NCBI GenBank assembly: GCA_024405335.1
Contig: JAKSOX010000013.1
Location: forward strand, 1 to 19,410
Reading direction: 5' to 3'
DNA: 19,410 nucleotides
From: Kiritimatiellia bacterium
GTDB lineage: Bacteria; Verrucomicrobiota; Kiritimatiellia; RFP12; UBA1067
The position numbers were made by a program, and so were the translations under genes. Below, one piece after another: positions 1 through 8,273 of the stretch (within the stretch, counting starts at the first letter, position 1; each line of letters starts with the position of its first letter). Under the pieces are notes generated by a model, which worked only from the letters and a program-made list of their open reading frames with translations, was not told the origin of the DNA and did not search any database.

Positions 1-728
1 TGCTTTTGTATTTGATCCGGCGCGACGAGCTCGACATCTACGACATCCCAATCGACCGCGTCACCGAGCAGTACATGCAGTACCTGTCGATCATGCGGCA
101 GCTCAATTTGGACGTGGCCGGGGAGTTCATCGTGATGGCCGCCACGCTGATGGTGATCAAATCCCGCATGATGCTGCCCGTGGCGCGGCGCACGGCCGAG
201 GACGCCTCCTCCGAGGAATGGGTGGATCCGCGGCTCGACCTCGTGCGGCAGCTCGTCGAATACAAGAAGTTCAAGGACGCCGCCGGGCGTTTGGCGGAAT
301 ACGAGTTGCGCGCGCAGGAAAGCTTCGACTACGGCGGCGGCCGGCCGAAGTTCGAGAAGACGGCGGCGGATCGCGCGGGCGCCGTCGAAAACGTGGACAT
401 CTACGATCTGCTTACGGCGTTCAAGGACGTGCTCGCGCGGCTCAACGAGATTCCCCAGGAAGAACTCAAGGGCATGCGCTGGAGCGTGCCGGACAAGATG
501 GACCTCGTGCTCAACCGCGCGCGCACCGAAGGGCAGTTGGCGTTTTCCACGCTGTTCTCCGCGCGTTCGCCGCGCGGAGAGGTGATCGTGACTTTTCTGG
601 CGCTGCTGGAGCTGTTGCGCCAACACCGGGTGATGGTGTACCAAAACGCCGCGTTCCACGAAATCACCATTCTGCCCAGCAAGGAAGAACCGGCGGACAA
701 GCCGCTCGAAGCCCCGGACGAATGGTGA
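1..728 (+). CDS. scpA: Segregation and condensation protein A (5' end missing)
   Basis: ScpA is the kleisin subunit that bridges SMC and ScpB in the bacterial condensin complex, which compacts and segregates the chromosome. The visible protein opens inside the conserved N-terminal region (LLYLIRRDELDIYDIPI, then VTEQYMQYL), which in the family follows a short segment of the EGPLDLLLHLI type. About 20 N-terminal codons therefore lie left of the window. The helical segment containing AGEFIVMAATLMVIKSRMML follows, then a variable middle, then the C-terminal winged-helix region that ends near TFLALLELLRQHRVMVYQ. The gene is followed 25 bases later by scpB, the usual partner, which supports the call. 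The first complete codon is at 3-5 and the stop is TGA at 726-728. Confidence 0.95.
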   Translation, partial: LLYLIRRDELDIYDIPIDRVTEQYMQYLSIMRQLNLDVAGEFIVMAATLMVIKSRMMLPVARRTAEDASSEEWVDPRLDLVRQLVEYKKFKDAAGRLAEYELRAQESFDYGGGRPKFEKTAADRAGAVENVDIYDLLTAFKDVLARLNEIPQEELKGMRWSVPDKMDLVLNRARTEGQLAFSTLFSARSPRGEVIVTFLALLELLRQHRVMVYQNAAFHEITILPSKEEPADKPLEAPDEW

Positions 729-753
729 ACCACGACGACTGCAGGTGAAACCG

Positions 754-1770
754 ATGGAAGAACAGAACACAGCCGAACAGAAGCCCGCGGAGCAGGCGAA
801 CAAGCAGAGGGAAGTTCGCCTCGAACTGCCGGGCAGTCTCCAGGAAATCGTCGGATCCCTGCTTTTCGCGAGCGAGACGCCGTTGACGGCGGCGGATCTC
901 CGCAACTGCGTGCGCGGCGTCGAGCCGGAGGAAGGCGACGACAAGGACGTGATGGACGTGTACAAAACGTGCACGAACCGCGAAATCGAGGAGGCGATCC
1001 GCGGCGTCGAAAAGGCGCTGGAAGTGGCGCGTTGCGGGTTCCGCCTCGTTTGTTCGGGCGGCGCCTACCGCCTGCAGACGGCGCCGAGCTGTGGGCGCTA
1101 CGTGCGCGCGCTGCTGAAGCTCGACCGTCCGAGCCGGCTGACTCGCGCTTCGCTGGAAACGCTGGCCATCGTCGCCTACCGCCAGCCCATCACCAAGGCC
1201 GAAGTGGAGGAAATCCGCGGCGTCGGCGTGGACACGATTCTGAAGACGCTCGTGGACTTGCAGCTCGTGCGGCTCGTGGGGCGCAGCGAACTGCCCGGCC
1301 ATCCGTTCCTGTACGGAACCACGCCGTTCTTCCTGGAGCATTTCGGCTTGGCGTCGCTTGACCAGCTCAACGAGATCGACCCCACGCTGCCGCGCTCGAA
1401 TCCGCGCGAGCGCGCAAAGCTTTTCAAGAAGGAAGAAAAGTCGCAGCCGGATCTGCTGCAGCCCGAAAAGTCGGAGACCGCCGAAGCCGCCGAAGATGCG
1501 ACGGAATCTCCAGTCGCGGAAGCCGCCGCCGAACCCGCCGAACCGGCGGTTGCCGAACCTGGCGAAGAAACCGGGCCGGGTGGCATCGTGATGGCGGCGA
1601 TCGACTCTCCCGACGAGGACGACGAAGAACTGGACGACGAAGAACTCGACGAGAACGACGACGAGGATGAGGACGATCTCGACGACGAGGACGAGGATGA
1701 CGAAGAAGACGACGAAGAAGACGAGGAAGACGAGGACGAAGAAGAGGGCGAAAAGAATGAGGACGATTGA
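754..1770 (+). CDS. scpB: Segregation and condensation protein B with long acidic C-terminal tail
   Basis: ScpB is the winged-helix accessory subunit that dimerises and binds ScpA in the SMC condensin complex. The core is typical: an N-terminal segment LQEIVGSLLFASETPLT, then SLETLAIVAYRQPITKAEVEEIRGV, then LVGRSELPGHPFLYGTT and a terminal FLEHFGL motif. I chose ATG 754 because AGG at 743-745 lies 8 bases upstream; an in-frame GTG at 745 is the alternative. The protein is 338 residues, longer than the roughly 180-250 usual for the family. The excess is a low-complexity Ala/Glu/Pro linker followed by residues 287-338, of which 45 of 52 are Asp or Glu. The end of the gene overlaps the next start by 14 bases, implying coupled translation. 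Confidence 0.94.
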   Translation: MEEQNTAEQKPAEQANKQREVRLELPGSLQEIVGSLLFASETPLTAADLRNCVRGVEPEEGDDKDVMDVYKTCTNREIEEAIRGVEKALEVARCGFRLVCSGGAYRLQTAPSCGRYVRALLKLDRPSRLTRASLETLAIVAYRQPITKAEVEEIRGVGVDTILKTLVDLQLVRLVGRSELPGHPFLYGTTPFFLEHFGLASLDQLNEIDPTLPRSNPRERAKLFKKEEKSQPDLLQPEKSETAEAAEDATESPVAEAAAEPAEPAVAEPGEETGPGGIVMAAIDSPDEDDEELDDEELDENDDEDEDDLDDEDEDDEEDDEEDEEDEDEEEGEKNEDD

Positions 1771-2779
1771 CAGATGGTTGGTGGCGTTTGCGCTGTTCGC
1801 GTTCGCGACGGCGTGCGAACGGGATCGCCACGCGCCTTCGCGGGAACTCGCCGAACGGGCGACGCGCGACTACCAGTTGGCGATGACCGATTTCGAGACG
1901 GACCGTTTCGACGCGGCGATCAAGGGGTTTCGCAAGGTGATCGCGGCCGATCCCGCGAACGCCGCCGCGCATTTCCAGCTTGCGACGATCTTGGCGGACC
2001 ACGAAAAGAAATACGTCGAGGCGCTCGCGCATCTCAAAATCTACCTGCTTTTGCGCCCCCGGGCGGACAAGGTGCCAGTGGCCGAAACGTTGGCGAAACG
2101 CTGCGAGGCGCTCTTCGCTGCGGATGCCGTGGCGCGCGCTGGCGTCGAATCGCAATTGGCCAAAGAACTCGAAGCCGTCAAGAAGGAACGCGACGAGTTG
2201 GCCAAGAAGCTGGCCGAAAGCGATGTGGCGCTTGCCGCGGCGCAGAAGGCAAACGTCACGCTGACGCAGGAACTGGCGCTCAAGAAGCGCATTTTCGAGA
2301 ACGCCATCGGAAAGGACGACGAATCGTCCGCGCCGTCCTTGGGGAAAGCGATGGAACGGGACAAGGCCTTGTTGGCGGAGACGGAGGACACCGGTCCGTC
2401 CCGGTTGCATCCGTCGGATGCCGACCTCCTGGACGAGGAGGCGTCCGAACCGGCGCTCAAGGCGTCCGAAATAAAGGAACTCAAGGCGCTCATCGACGCG
2501 GAAGACGCCGTGGACATGGCCAATCCAGCCGCGCAGAAAGTCGTCGCCGACAAGAAAAACGACGCCGGCGGGAATCCGTTTTTCGGCAACAAAGAGAAAA
2601 AAACGTCCGGTCCTGAACGCCCGAAGACCTACGTCGTCCAACCGGGAGACAATCCGATGTCGATCGCCAAACGCTTTTACGGCAGCAAGAGCAAGTGGCG
2701 GGATCTGCAGCGCGCCAACCCGTTCAAGATATCGCCGGACGGACGCGTGAACGCCGGCGAAACGTTGACGTTGCCCTGA
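1757..2779 (+). CDS. TPR and LysM domain envelope protein, probable lipoprotein
   Basis: This 340-residue protein starts at ATG 1757 inside the acidic tail of scpB, with GAGGG at 1744-1748 placed 8 bases upstream. The N-terminus is a short charged segment and a hydrophobic stretch ending in FATAC. That resembles a lipobox, but with Ala at -3 instead of Leu, so lipid attachment is likely rather than certain. Residues about 34-115 form tetratricopeptide-like helices (DFETDRFDAAIKGFRKVIAADP). A charged coiled-coil-like stretch follows to about residue 185, then a low-complexity region. The last 50 residues are a LysM domain (YVVQPGDNPMSIAKRFYG, then GRVNAGETLTLP), which typically binds peptidoglycan. 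The exact role is unknown; a scaffold linking wall and membrane is a reasonable inference. Confidence 0.85.
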   Translation: MRTIDRWLVAFALFAFATACERDRHAPSRELAERATRDYQLAMTDFETDRFDAAIKGFRKVIAADPANAAAHFQLATILADHEKKYVEALAHLKIYLLLRPRADKVPVAETLAKRCEALFAADAVARAGVESQLAKELEAVKKERDELAKKLAESDVALAAAQKANVTLTQELALKKRIFENAIGKDDESSAPSLGKAMERDKALLAETEDTGPSRLHPSDADLLDEEASEPALKASEIKELKALIDAEDAVDMANPAAQKVVADKKNDAGGNPFFGNKEKKTSGPERPKTYVVQPGDNPMSIAKRFYGSKSKWRDLQRANPFKISPDGRVNAGETLTLP

Positions 2780-2786
2780 GGTCGCC

Positions 2787-3017
2787 ATGAGTGCCGTGAA
2801 ATTGTTTTTTTTGGAGGACGAGCATCCGTACGCCAGTGCGGACGTTCCGTGGGAAATGGATTCGGAAGGGCCGTCGCTTCCCCGCTATTTGCGCGCCGGC
2901 GGCGTGAAGGGACTCGGCGGGACGTGCGAAGAAATGGTCCGCGCGCGGCGGCAAACGCGGTTTCTCGTTTTCTTCGCGCTGCTGGCCGTGGTTTGGTGTG
3001 CGTTGTTGTTCGTGTGA
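2787..3017 (+). CDS. Small protein with C-terminal membrane anchor, unknown function
   Basis: This 76-residue protein starts at ATG 2787, seven bases after the preceding stop, with a weak AGG-containing ribosome site in TGAGGTCGCC. Residues 1-55 are soluble and charged (LEDEHPYASADVPWEMDSEG). Residues about 57-75 form one hydrophobic helix (FLVFFALLAVVWCALLFV) that runs to the C-terminus, preceded by the basic cluster RARRQTR. This gives a tail-anchored or N-in topology. I recognise no family. Its position between two LysM-domain genes, with the same strand and tight spacing, suggests it belongs to the same envelope-associated group. The uninterrupted frame, start placement and membrane segment make it likely to be a real gene. 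Confidence 0.7.
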   Translation: MSAVKLFFLEDEHPYASADVPWEMDSEGPSLPRYLRAGGVKGLGGTCEEMVRARRQTRFLVFFALLAVVWCALLFV

Positions 3018-3049
3018 TTTGCGTGTCGTTCGTCAAGGAGGGGAAAGTC

Positions 3050-3658
3050 GTGAAGAAAGCATTGTCGGTTTTGGGCGTTTTGTTGGTCGGCGCGGTTTCC
3101 GCGCAAGGGCAGGATGCCGCCCGGGCGGCGTATCAGGAACGCCAGGCGTTGGCCGAAGTGCCGCGTCTCGTGCAGCAGTTCGACCAGCTCCAGTCCGCGC
3201 AGGAGGCGCTGTCGACGAGGTTGTCCCGCGTCGAAGCCGCATCCCGTTCGAACGAGGCCAAAGGCGAGGTTGCGGCTTTGCGCGCCGATTTGGAGGAATT
3301 GAAGCGCCGTCAAAACGCTTTGCGCGGCGAAATCGTGAAAGACCTGATGCAGAAGTTGGAGCCGCTGCTCGCGAAGCAGAACGACCGCATCACCGCCCAG
3401 GACGCGCGCATCGCCGCCGCCGAAAAGAAGGGCGCGTCATCCCGTCCCGCCCGTTCCGCTTCGCCTTCCGACGCCGCGCCTTCGGCGCCGGTGTCGCCCA
3501 CGGGGAAGGTCTACAACCATGTAGTGGAGTCCGGGCAGACGCTGTCCGAAATCGCCCGCGGCTACGGCGTGTCCCTCGCGCGCGTGCTCGAATTCAATCC
3601 CGGCCTCAAGCCGGAACGGCTGAAAGTCGGTCAGACGGTCGTCGTGCCCGAGAAGTGA
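3050..3658 (+). CDS. Secreted coiled-coil protein with C-terminal LysM domain
   Basis: This 202-residue protein starts at GTG 3050, chosen because AGGAGGGG at 3036-3043 lies 6 bases upstream and because it yields a clean signal peptide (MKKALSVLGVLLVGAVSA, probable cleavage after AVSA). Residues about 25-125 are rich in Glu, Arg, Leu and Gln in a heptad-like pattern (LRADLEELKRRQNALRGEIV), indicating a coiled coil. A Ser/Ala/Pro linker follows. Residues about 154-201 are a LysM domain (NHVVESGQTLSEIARGYG, then LKVGQTVVVPEK). It is probably periplasmic and peptidoglycan-binding. Coiled coil plus wall-binding domain recalls cell-division or wall-organising factors of the YbgF/CpoB or EnvC type, but no catalytic domain is present, so no function is assigned. 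Confidence 0.85.
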   Translation: MKKALSVLGVLLVGAVSAQGQDAARAAYQERQALAEVPRLVQQFDQLQSAQEALSTRLSRVEAASRSNEAKGEVAALRADLEELKRRQNALRGEIVKDLMQKLEPLLAKQNDRITAQDARIAAAEKKGASSRPARSASPSDAAPSAPVSPTGKVYNHVVESGQTLSEIARGYGVSLARVLEFNPGLKPERLKVGQTVVVPEK

Positions 3659-3666
3659 GCGGCGCC

Positions 3667-4632
3667 ATGCAGCGGTTGAGGAGGTTGCGCCGCACGGCGG
3701 CGATCCGCGATTTGTTCGCGATGCCGAAACCCGGCCGCGAGCAGTTCATCTGGCCCGTGTTTCTCGTTTCGGGGAAAAACCGCAAAGAGGAAATCGCGTC
3801 CATGCCCGGCCAGTACCGCTGGTCCGCGGATCGGCTGGCCGACGAATTTCCTGCGGGCGTCAAAAGCGTGCTGCTTTTCGGCCAGGTCGAAGCAGGCGAA
3901 GGCGAGAAGGACGAACTCGGGTCGCTCGCCGCCGATCCGCACGGCGTGGTGGCGCGGGCGATTCCCGTGCTTAAGGCGCGCTTCCCCGATCTCGTGGTGT
4001 TCACGGACGTGTGCCTCTGCGCGTACACAAGCCACGGCCATTGCGGTCCGCGCGACGCCGACGGCGACGTGGACAACGACGCCGCGTGCGAAATGCTCGC
4101 GCGCGTGGCCGTGTGCCACGCCCGCGCCGGCGCGGACGGCGTGGCGCCTTCCGCGATGATGGACGGCCAAATCGCCGCCATCCGCGCGGCGTTGGATGAA
4201 GAGGGGTTCGCGAAGACGCTGCTCGTCGCCTATTCGACGAAGTTCGCCTCCACGATGTACGGTCCGTTCCGCGACGCCGAAAATTCCGCGCCGGGCCAGG
4301 GCGACCGCCAGGGCTACCAGGCGTCGTACCGCGATTTCGGCACGGCCGTGCGCGAGTCCCTGCTGGACGAAGCGGAAGGCGCGGACGCGCTCATGGTGAA
4401 GCCCGCGCTGTGGTATCTCGATTTGGTCAAGGAGATCCGCGCGCGCACGCTGCTGCCCGTTGTGGCCTACAACGTGTCAGGCGAATATTCGATGATCCAC
4501 GCGGCGGCGGCGGCCGGCCAGTGCGACCTTTACGCGGCCGCACGCGAATCGCTGTACGCCATTTTCCGCGCCGGCGCCACGCAGGTCGTTTCCTATTGGG
4601 CGCCGTATTACGACAAGGTGTTTCCCGCGTGA
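3667..4632 (+). CDS. hemB: Delta-aminolevulinic acid dehydratase (porphobilinogen synthase)
   Basis: HemB condenses two 5-aminolevulinate molecules to porphobilinogen, the second committed step of tetrapyrrole synthesis, in the cytoplasm. The 321-residue length is normal. The N-terminal signature FLVSGKNRKEEIASMPG is seen. The zinc-binding cysteines are intact in DVCLCAYTSHGHC (C116, C118, C126), so this is a zinc-type rather than a magnesium-only enzyme. The two active-site lysines are present: K192 in AYSTKFASTMYGPFRDA and K245 in MVKPALWYLD. ATG 3667 lies 8 bases after the LysM gene's stop. The stop overlaps the next start by four bases (GTGA). No other haem gene is in the window. Confidence 0.97.
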   Translation: MQRLRRLRRTAAIRDLFAMPKPGREQFIWPVFLVSGKNRKEEIASMPGQYRWSADRLADEFPAGVKSVLLFGQVEAGEGEKDELGSLAADPHGVVARAIPVLKARFPDLVVFTDVCLCAYTSHGHCGPRDADGDVDNDAACEMLARVAVCHARAGADGVAPSAMMDGQIAAIRAALDEEGFAKTLLVAYSTKFASTMYGPFRDAENSAPGQGDRQGYQASYRDFGTAVRESLLDEAEGADALMVKPALWYLDLVKEIRARTLLPVVAYNVSGEYSMIHAAAAAGQCDLYAAARESLYAIFRAGATQVVSYWAPYYDKVFPA

Positions 4633-5423
4633 AGATTTCGCTCATAACCGCGAGCTTCAACCGCGCCGGCGTCATCCGCACCGCCCTCGAAAGCGTGCGC
4701 CGACAGCGCGGCGCCGAAATCGAGTACGTGGTGGTGGACGGCGCCAGCACCGACGGCACCGTCGAGATCCTGCGGGCGTTCGCCGACGAAGTCGCCGGCC
4801 GCGGCGATTTCGCCTTCCGGTGGATCTCCGAGAAGGACGACGGCATGTACGACGCCATCAACAAGGGCATGGCGATGGCCACTGGCGACGTGGTGGGCAT
4901 TCTCAATTCGGACGATTTCCTCTACGACGACCACGTGCTGGAGACGGTGGCGAGCGCGTTCGGGGACGACGTGGACGCGATCCACGCCGACGTCCGCTTC
5001 GTCGAGGACGATCTCGAAACGGTGCGCCGCTACTATTCCTCCAACGGCTGGAAGCCGTGGATGGCGCGCTGGGGCTACATGCCGCCGCATCCGAGCGTCT
5101 ACGTGCGCCGGTCGCTGCTGCCGAAACTGGGCGACTACCGGTCCGAACGCGATCCCGCGACGGGGAAGCACGTGTTCGGGTCGGCGGCGGATTTCGAATG
5201 GCTCGTGCGCTATCTGGTGAATGGCGGTCTGCGCACGCGCTACGTGCCAGCGTGTCTCGTGGGCATGCGCATGGGCGGCTTGTCCACGAACGGCCTCGGC
5301 GCGGTGCTGCGCCAGAACGTCTGGAACGTGCGGGGGCTGCGCGCGAACGGCATTTTCTCGTGTCTGCCGATGATGCTGCCGAAGATGTTCTACAAACTGC
5401 TCGGCTACGTGTTCAAGGGCTGA
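4629..5423 (+). CDS. Family 2 glycosyltransferase
   Basis: This is a 264-residue GT-A fold glycosyltransferase of the GT2/WcaA type. The nucleotide-binding start is MKISLITASFNRAGVIRTAL, followed by IEYVVVDGASTDGTVEIL and DDGMYDAINKGMAMATGDVV. The metal/nucleotide-sugar DXD-type motif is NSDDF (D95, D96). The C-terminal part has GYMPPHPSVYVRRSLL and a DFEWLVRYL element typical of sugar transferases acting on polysaccharide or lipid-linked acceptors. It starts at GTG 4629, overlapping the hemB stop by four bases, so it is probably translated by coupling. There are no membrane helices apart from a hydrophobic C-terminal patch (MMLPKMFYKLLGYVF) that could touch the membrane. The donor and acceptor cannot be told from sequence. 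Confidence 0.9.
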   Translation: MKISLITASFNRAGVIRTALESVRRQRGAEIEYVVVDGASTDGTVEILRAFADEVAGRGDFAFRWISEKDDGMYDAINKGMAMATGDVVGILNSDDFLYDDHVLETVASAFGDDVDAIHADVRFVEDDLETVRRYYSSNGWKPWMARWGYMPPHPSVYVRRSLLPKLGDYRSERDPATGKHVFGSAADFEWLVRYLVNGGLRTRYVPACLVGMRMGGLSTNGLGAVLRQNVWNVRGLRANGIFSCLPMMLPKMFYKLLGYVFKG

Positions 5424-5425
5424 CG

Positions 5426-6478
5426 ATGACGAACGCGTGGTCCATTTTGCCGGACGAATGGAAGGCGCTCCTGAAAGAGCGCGGCATGCGCGCGTTCCGC
5501 GCCGACCAGATACTGCAGGCGCTTTACCGCGACTGGATCTCGGACTGGGACCAGGCGACCACGCTGCCGAAGGACTTCCGCGAGGACCTCAAGCGCGAAT
5601 TCCCGATCACGCCCGCCGAAGAGGTGGCGGCGGACCGTTCGGACGACGGCACCGTGAAACTGCTGCTGAAGATGGCGGACGGCAACCTCGTGGAGACCGT
5701 GGTCATTCCCGCGTTCTCCAGGGACGGCGGCGAATTGACGCGCCTGACGCAGTGCGTGTCCAGCCAGATCGGCTGCGCGATGGGGTGCGCGTTTTGCGCC
5801 AGCGGCGCGCGCGGCGTGGTGCGCAGCCTGCTGGCGCATGAAATCGTGGCCGAAGTGATGGCCGCGCGCAAATACGGCACGCTCACGAACCTCGTGGTGA
5901 TGGGCATGGGCGAACCGTTCGCCAACTACGACGAAACGATGCGCGCGCTGAAGCTGATCAACGCCGGGCGCGGCCCGAACCTCGGCGCGCGCCACATCAC
6001 CTTGTCCACCTGCGGTGTCGTGCCCGGATTCAAGAAACTCGCCGCCGAAGGCCTGCAGTTCGAACTTTCCGTTTCCCTGCACGCCCCGAACGACGAACTG
6101 CGCGACGAACTGATGCCGGTGAACCGCCGGTGGCCGATCGCGGAACTGCTGGCCGCCTGCCGCGACTACACGCTCGCCACCAAGCGCGTCATCACGTTCG
6201 AGTACACCGTGATCAAGGGCGTGAACGATTCGCGCGCCTGCGCCGAGGAACTCGCGCGCCAGGTGAAGAAGGTGCCGATGGCGAAGGTGAACCTCATTCC
6301 GCTTTCGCCGGTGGACCACCGTCCGGATTTCAAGACGCCAGACGAGGCGACGCTGCTCACGTTCCTCGACGTGCTGATGAAAAACCGCGTCCAGACGATG
6401 TTGCGCCGCAGCCGCGGCAAGGACAAAAACGCCGCGTGCGGACAGCTTCGGCTGCGCACGCTGGAGCGGGATGCGTAG
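5426..6478 (+). CDS. rlmN: Dual-specificity 23S rRNA A2503 / tRNA A37 methyltransferase
   Basis: RlmN is a radical SAM enzyme that methylates C2 of A2503 in 23S rRNA and A37 in some tRNAs. The 4Fe-4S motif CAMGCAFC supplies C117, C121 and C124. The family-specific cysteine preceding it (QCVSSQ, C110) and the C-terminal cysteine that carries the methyl intermediate (NAACGQL, C338) are both present, so the two-cysteine mechanism looks intact. The motifs VVMGMGEPFANYD, HITLSTCGVVPG, LSVSLHAPNDELRDELMPVNR and YTVIKGVND are diagnostic. The 350-residue length is normal. ATG 5426 lies two bases after the glycosyltransferase stop. RlmN is favoured over the resistance enzyme Cfr by context and overall motif pattern. 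Confidence 0.96.
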   Translation: MTNAWSILPDEWKALLKERGMRAFRADQILQALYRDWISDWDQATTLPKDFREDLKREFPITPAEEVAADRSDDGTVKLLLKMADGNLVETVVIPAFSRDGGELTRLTQCVSSQIGCAMGCAFCASGARGVVRSLLAHEIVAEVMAARKYGTLTNLVVMGMGEPFANYDETMRALKLINAGRGPNLGARHITLSTCGVVPGFKKLAAEGLQFELSVSLHAPNDELRDELMPVNRRWPIAELLAACRDYTLATKRVITFEYTVIKGVNDSRACAEELARQVKKVPMAKVNLIPLSPVDHRPDFKTPDEATLLTFLDVLMKNRVQTMLRRSRGKDKNAACGQLRLRTLERDA

Positions 6479-6492
6479 GGGAGGCCTGCGGC

Positions 6493-7389
6493 ATGGGCGT
6501 TTTGGCTTTGTTGGCGACGGCCGTGATCTGGGGCGCGGCGTTCATCGCGCAGAAACTCGGCATGGACCATTTGGGCCCGTTCGCCTTCAACGCCCTCCGC
6601 AACGCGCTCGCGGGATTCGCCCTGCTGCTCCTGCTGGCGTTGCGCCGCCGCGCGGATGGCGCGGCTCCTTCGTCGGAAGACGCCGCCGCGCGCCGCAACA
6701 CCTGGCGGGGCGGATGGTGGTGCGGGATTGCGCTGTTCGCGGGCATGGCCCTGCAGCAAATCGGCATCGGCGACTGTTCGCCGGGCGTGTGCGCGTTCCT
6801 CACCACGAATTACGTGCTCGCCGTGCCGCTCATCGGACTGTTTCTGGGGCGCCGCCCGGGCCGGACCACGTGGATCGGCGTCGCGGCGGCGGTCGCGGGC
6901 ACGTACCTCATTTGCGTCACGGACGGCTGGCGCGGCGGCGTGGGCAAGGGCGAACTGTTCACGCTCGCCTGCGCGATCGCGTTCGGCGTGGACGTGCTGG
7001 TGGTGGACCACTGGATGCGGAAGCCGGGAGTGGACGTGCTGAAACTCTGCATGATCCAGTTCTTCGTCTGCGCGCTGCTGTCGCTGCCGTTCATGGCGTT
7101 GCCGTCCGAACGGGCGCTGCTCGGCTGGGCCAACGTCCGCGCGGGCGCGGGAGCGATTCTCTATTGCGGATTCATCTCGTCCGGCATCGGCTACACGCTG
7201 CAGAACGTGGGCCAGAAGTCCGTGTCGGCGCCGCTGGCGGCGATTCTGATGTCGCTCGAATCCACGTTCGCCGCGCTGTTCGGCTGGCTGTTCATGCACG
7301 ACGTCCTGTCGCCGCGCCAGCTGTCGGGCTGCGCGATCGTGTTCGCGGCCGTCCTTTTCACCCAGCTTTGCGACGTCCTGCGGAAATGA
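6493..7389 (+). CDS. EamA-family (drug/metabolite superfamily) transporter
   Basis: This is a 298-residue integral membrane protein with two EamA repeats and about ten predicted helices. The first repeat begins LALLATAVIWGAAFIAQKLG and contains NALRNALAGFALLLLLALRR. The second begins GELFTLACAIAFGVDVLVVDHW and ends SLESTFAALFGWLFMHDVLS, a signature of the family, then GCAIVFAAVLFTQL. Members export or import metabolites such as amino acids; the substrate here cannot be inferred. ATG 6493 is preceded by GGGGAGG (6478-6484) at 8 bases, a strong ribosome site that overlaps the rlmN stop. The stop overlaps the apbE start (ATGA). Confidence 0.92.
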   Translation: MGVLALLATAVIWGAAFIAQKLGMDHLGPFAFNALRNALAGFALLLLLALRRRADGAAPSSEDAAARRNTWRGGWWCGIALFAGMALQQIGIGDCSPGVCAFLTTNYVLAVPLIGLFLGRRPGRTTWIGVAAAVAGTYLICVTDGWRGGVGKGELFTLACAIAFGVDVLVVDHWMRKPGVDVLKLCMIQFFVCALLSLPFMALPSERALLGWANVRAGAGAILYCGFISSGIGYTLQNVGQKSVSAPLAAILMSLESTFAALFGWLFMHDVLSPRQLSGCAIVFAAVLFTQLCDVLRK

Positions 7390-8273
7390 CCGGTCCGGCC
7401 GACAGTTCGGCGCCCGCCGGCGCGGCCAAGTTCTCGCACCGCGCGATGGACACCGTGTTCATGCTGATGGTGCGCGGCGCGGACGCGGCGCTCGCCGCCG
7501 GCGCGGCGGCGGCCGTCTTCGCGCGGATCGACGAACTGGAGCGGCTGCTCACGCGCTTTTCGGATTCGAGCGACGTGGCGGTGGTCCGCGGTCTCGCGCC
7601 CGGACGAACCGCCGTGGTGGCGCGCGAGACGATGGATCTGCTCGTGGAGAGCGCGCGGGCGTGCGCGGCGACGCGCGGCGCGTTCGACCCCACCGTGAAA
7701 CGCCGCAACTTCGGCGATCTCGTGCTCGATCCGGACCACTGCCGCGTGGCCGTCAAGGGGCGCGTGGAACTCGACTTCGGCGGCATCGGCAAGGGCTTCG
7801 CGCTCGACGAATGCGCGCGGATTCTGGCGGGCGAACAGTTCGGCCTCGACGACTGGCTGTTCGACGCCGGCACGAGCACGATCCGCGCGTCCGCGCCGGC
7901 GGGCGGACATTGGCCGTTGGGCGTGGGCGGACGCTGGAAGCGGCGCACGCGGCGCGAAACTGTGGCGGAACTCTCCTCCGGCGCGCTGTCCGGCAGCGGG
8001 TTCGAAATCCAGGGCGCGCACGTGTTCGATCCGCGCACGGGCAGGCCGGCGACGCGCTGGGCGCAGAGCTGGGCGTTCGCCCCGACTGGCGCCATGGCGG
8101 ACGCGCTCAGCACGGCGGCGTTGGCGCTGGCGCCGTCCGAACTGCGCGCGGCGTGCGCGGCGTTGGGCGCGCGCGTGCTCGTCGCGCGGGAACAGCCGCG
8201 CGCGCTGGATTTCCTGCGCGATCCGCTGGCGGCGTTCGGCGACTGGCCCGCGCCGACTGGAGAACGCGCTTGA
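7386..8273 (+). CDS. apbE: ApbE-like FAD:protein FMN transferase
   Basis: ApbE enzymes attach FMN covalently to a Thr or Ser of target flavoproteins such as NqrB/C, RnfG/D or FMN-binding fumarate reductases. The motifs are AMDTVFM (residues 20-26), GAFDPTV, DFGGIGKGFALDE (from D130), FDAGTST, HVFDPRTGRPA and MADALSTA (D239, T243, the usual metal-binding region). The 295-residue length fits the catalytic domain alone. No signal peptide or lipobox is present, unlike the commoner periplasmic lipoprotein forms, so it may act in the cytoplasm unless the true start differs. ATG 7386 overlaps the transporter stop by four bases. No recognisable flavinylation target lies in the window. Confidence 0.9.
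   Translation: MTGPADSSAPAGAAKFSHRAMDTVFMLMVRGADAALAAGAAAAVFARIDELERLLTRFSDSSDVAVVRGLAPGRTAVVARETMDLLVESARACAATRGAFDPTVKRRNFGDLVLDPDHCRVAVKGRVELDFGGIGKGFALDECARILAGEQFGLDDWLFDAGTSTIRASAPAGGHWPLGVGGRWKRRTRRETVAELSSGALSGSGFEIQGAHVFDPRTGRPATRWAQSWAFAPTGAMADALSTAALALAPSELRAACAALGARVLVAREQPRALDFLRDPLAAFGDWPAPTGERA

Noticed and set aside
1667..1756. Lys/Arg/Thr-rich N-terminal extension of the TPR/LysM protein
   Set aside because: It is the off-frame reading of the scpB acidic tail; starting at 1757 gives a signal-like N-terminus with a ribosome site.
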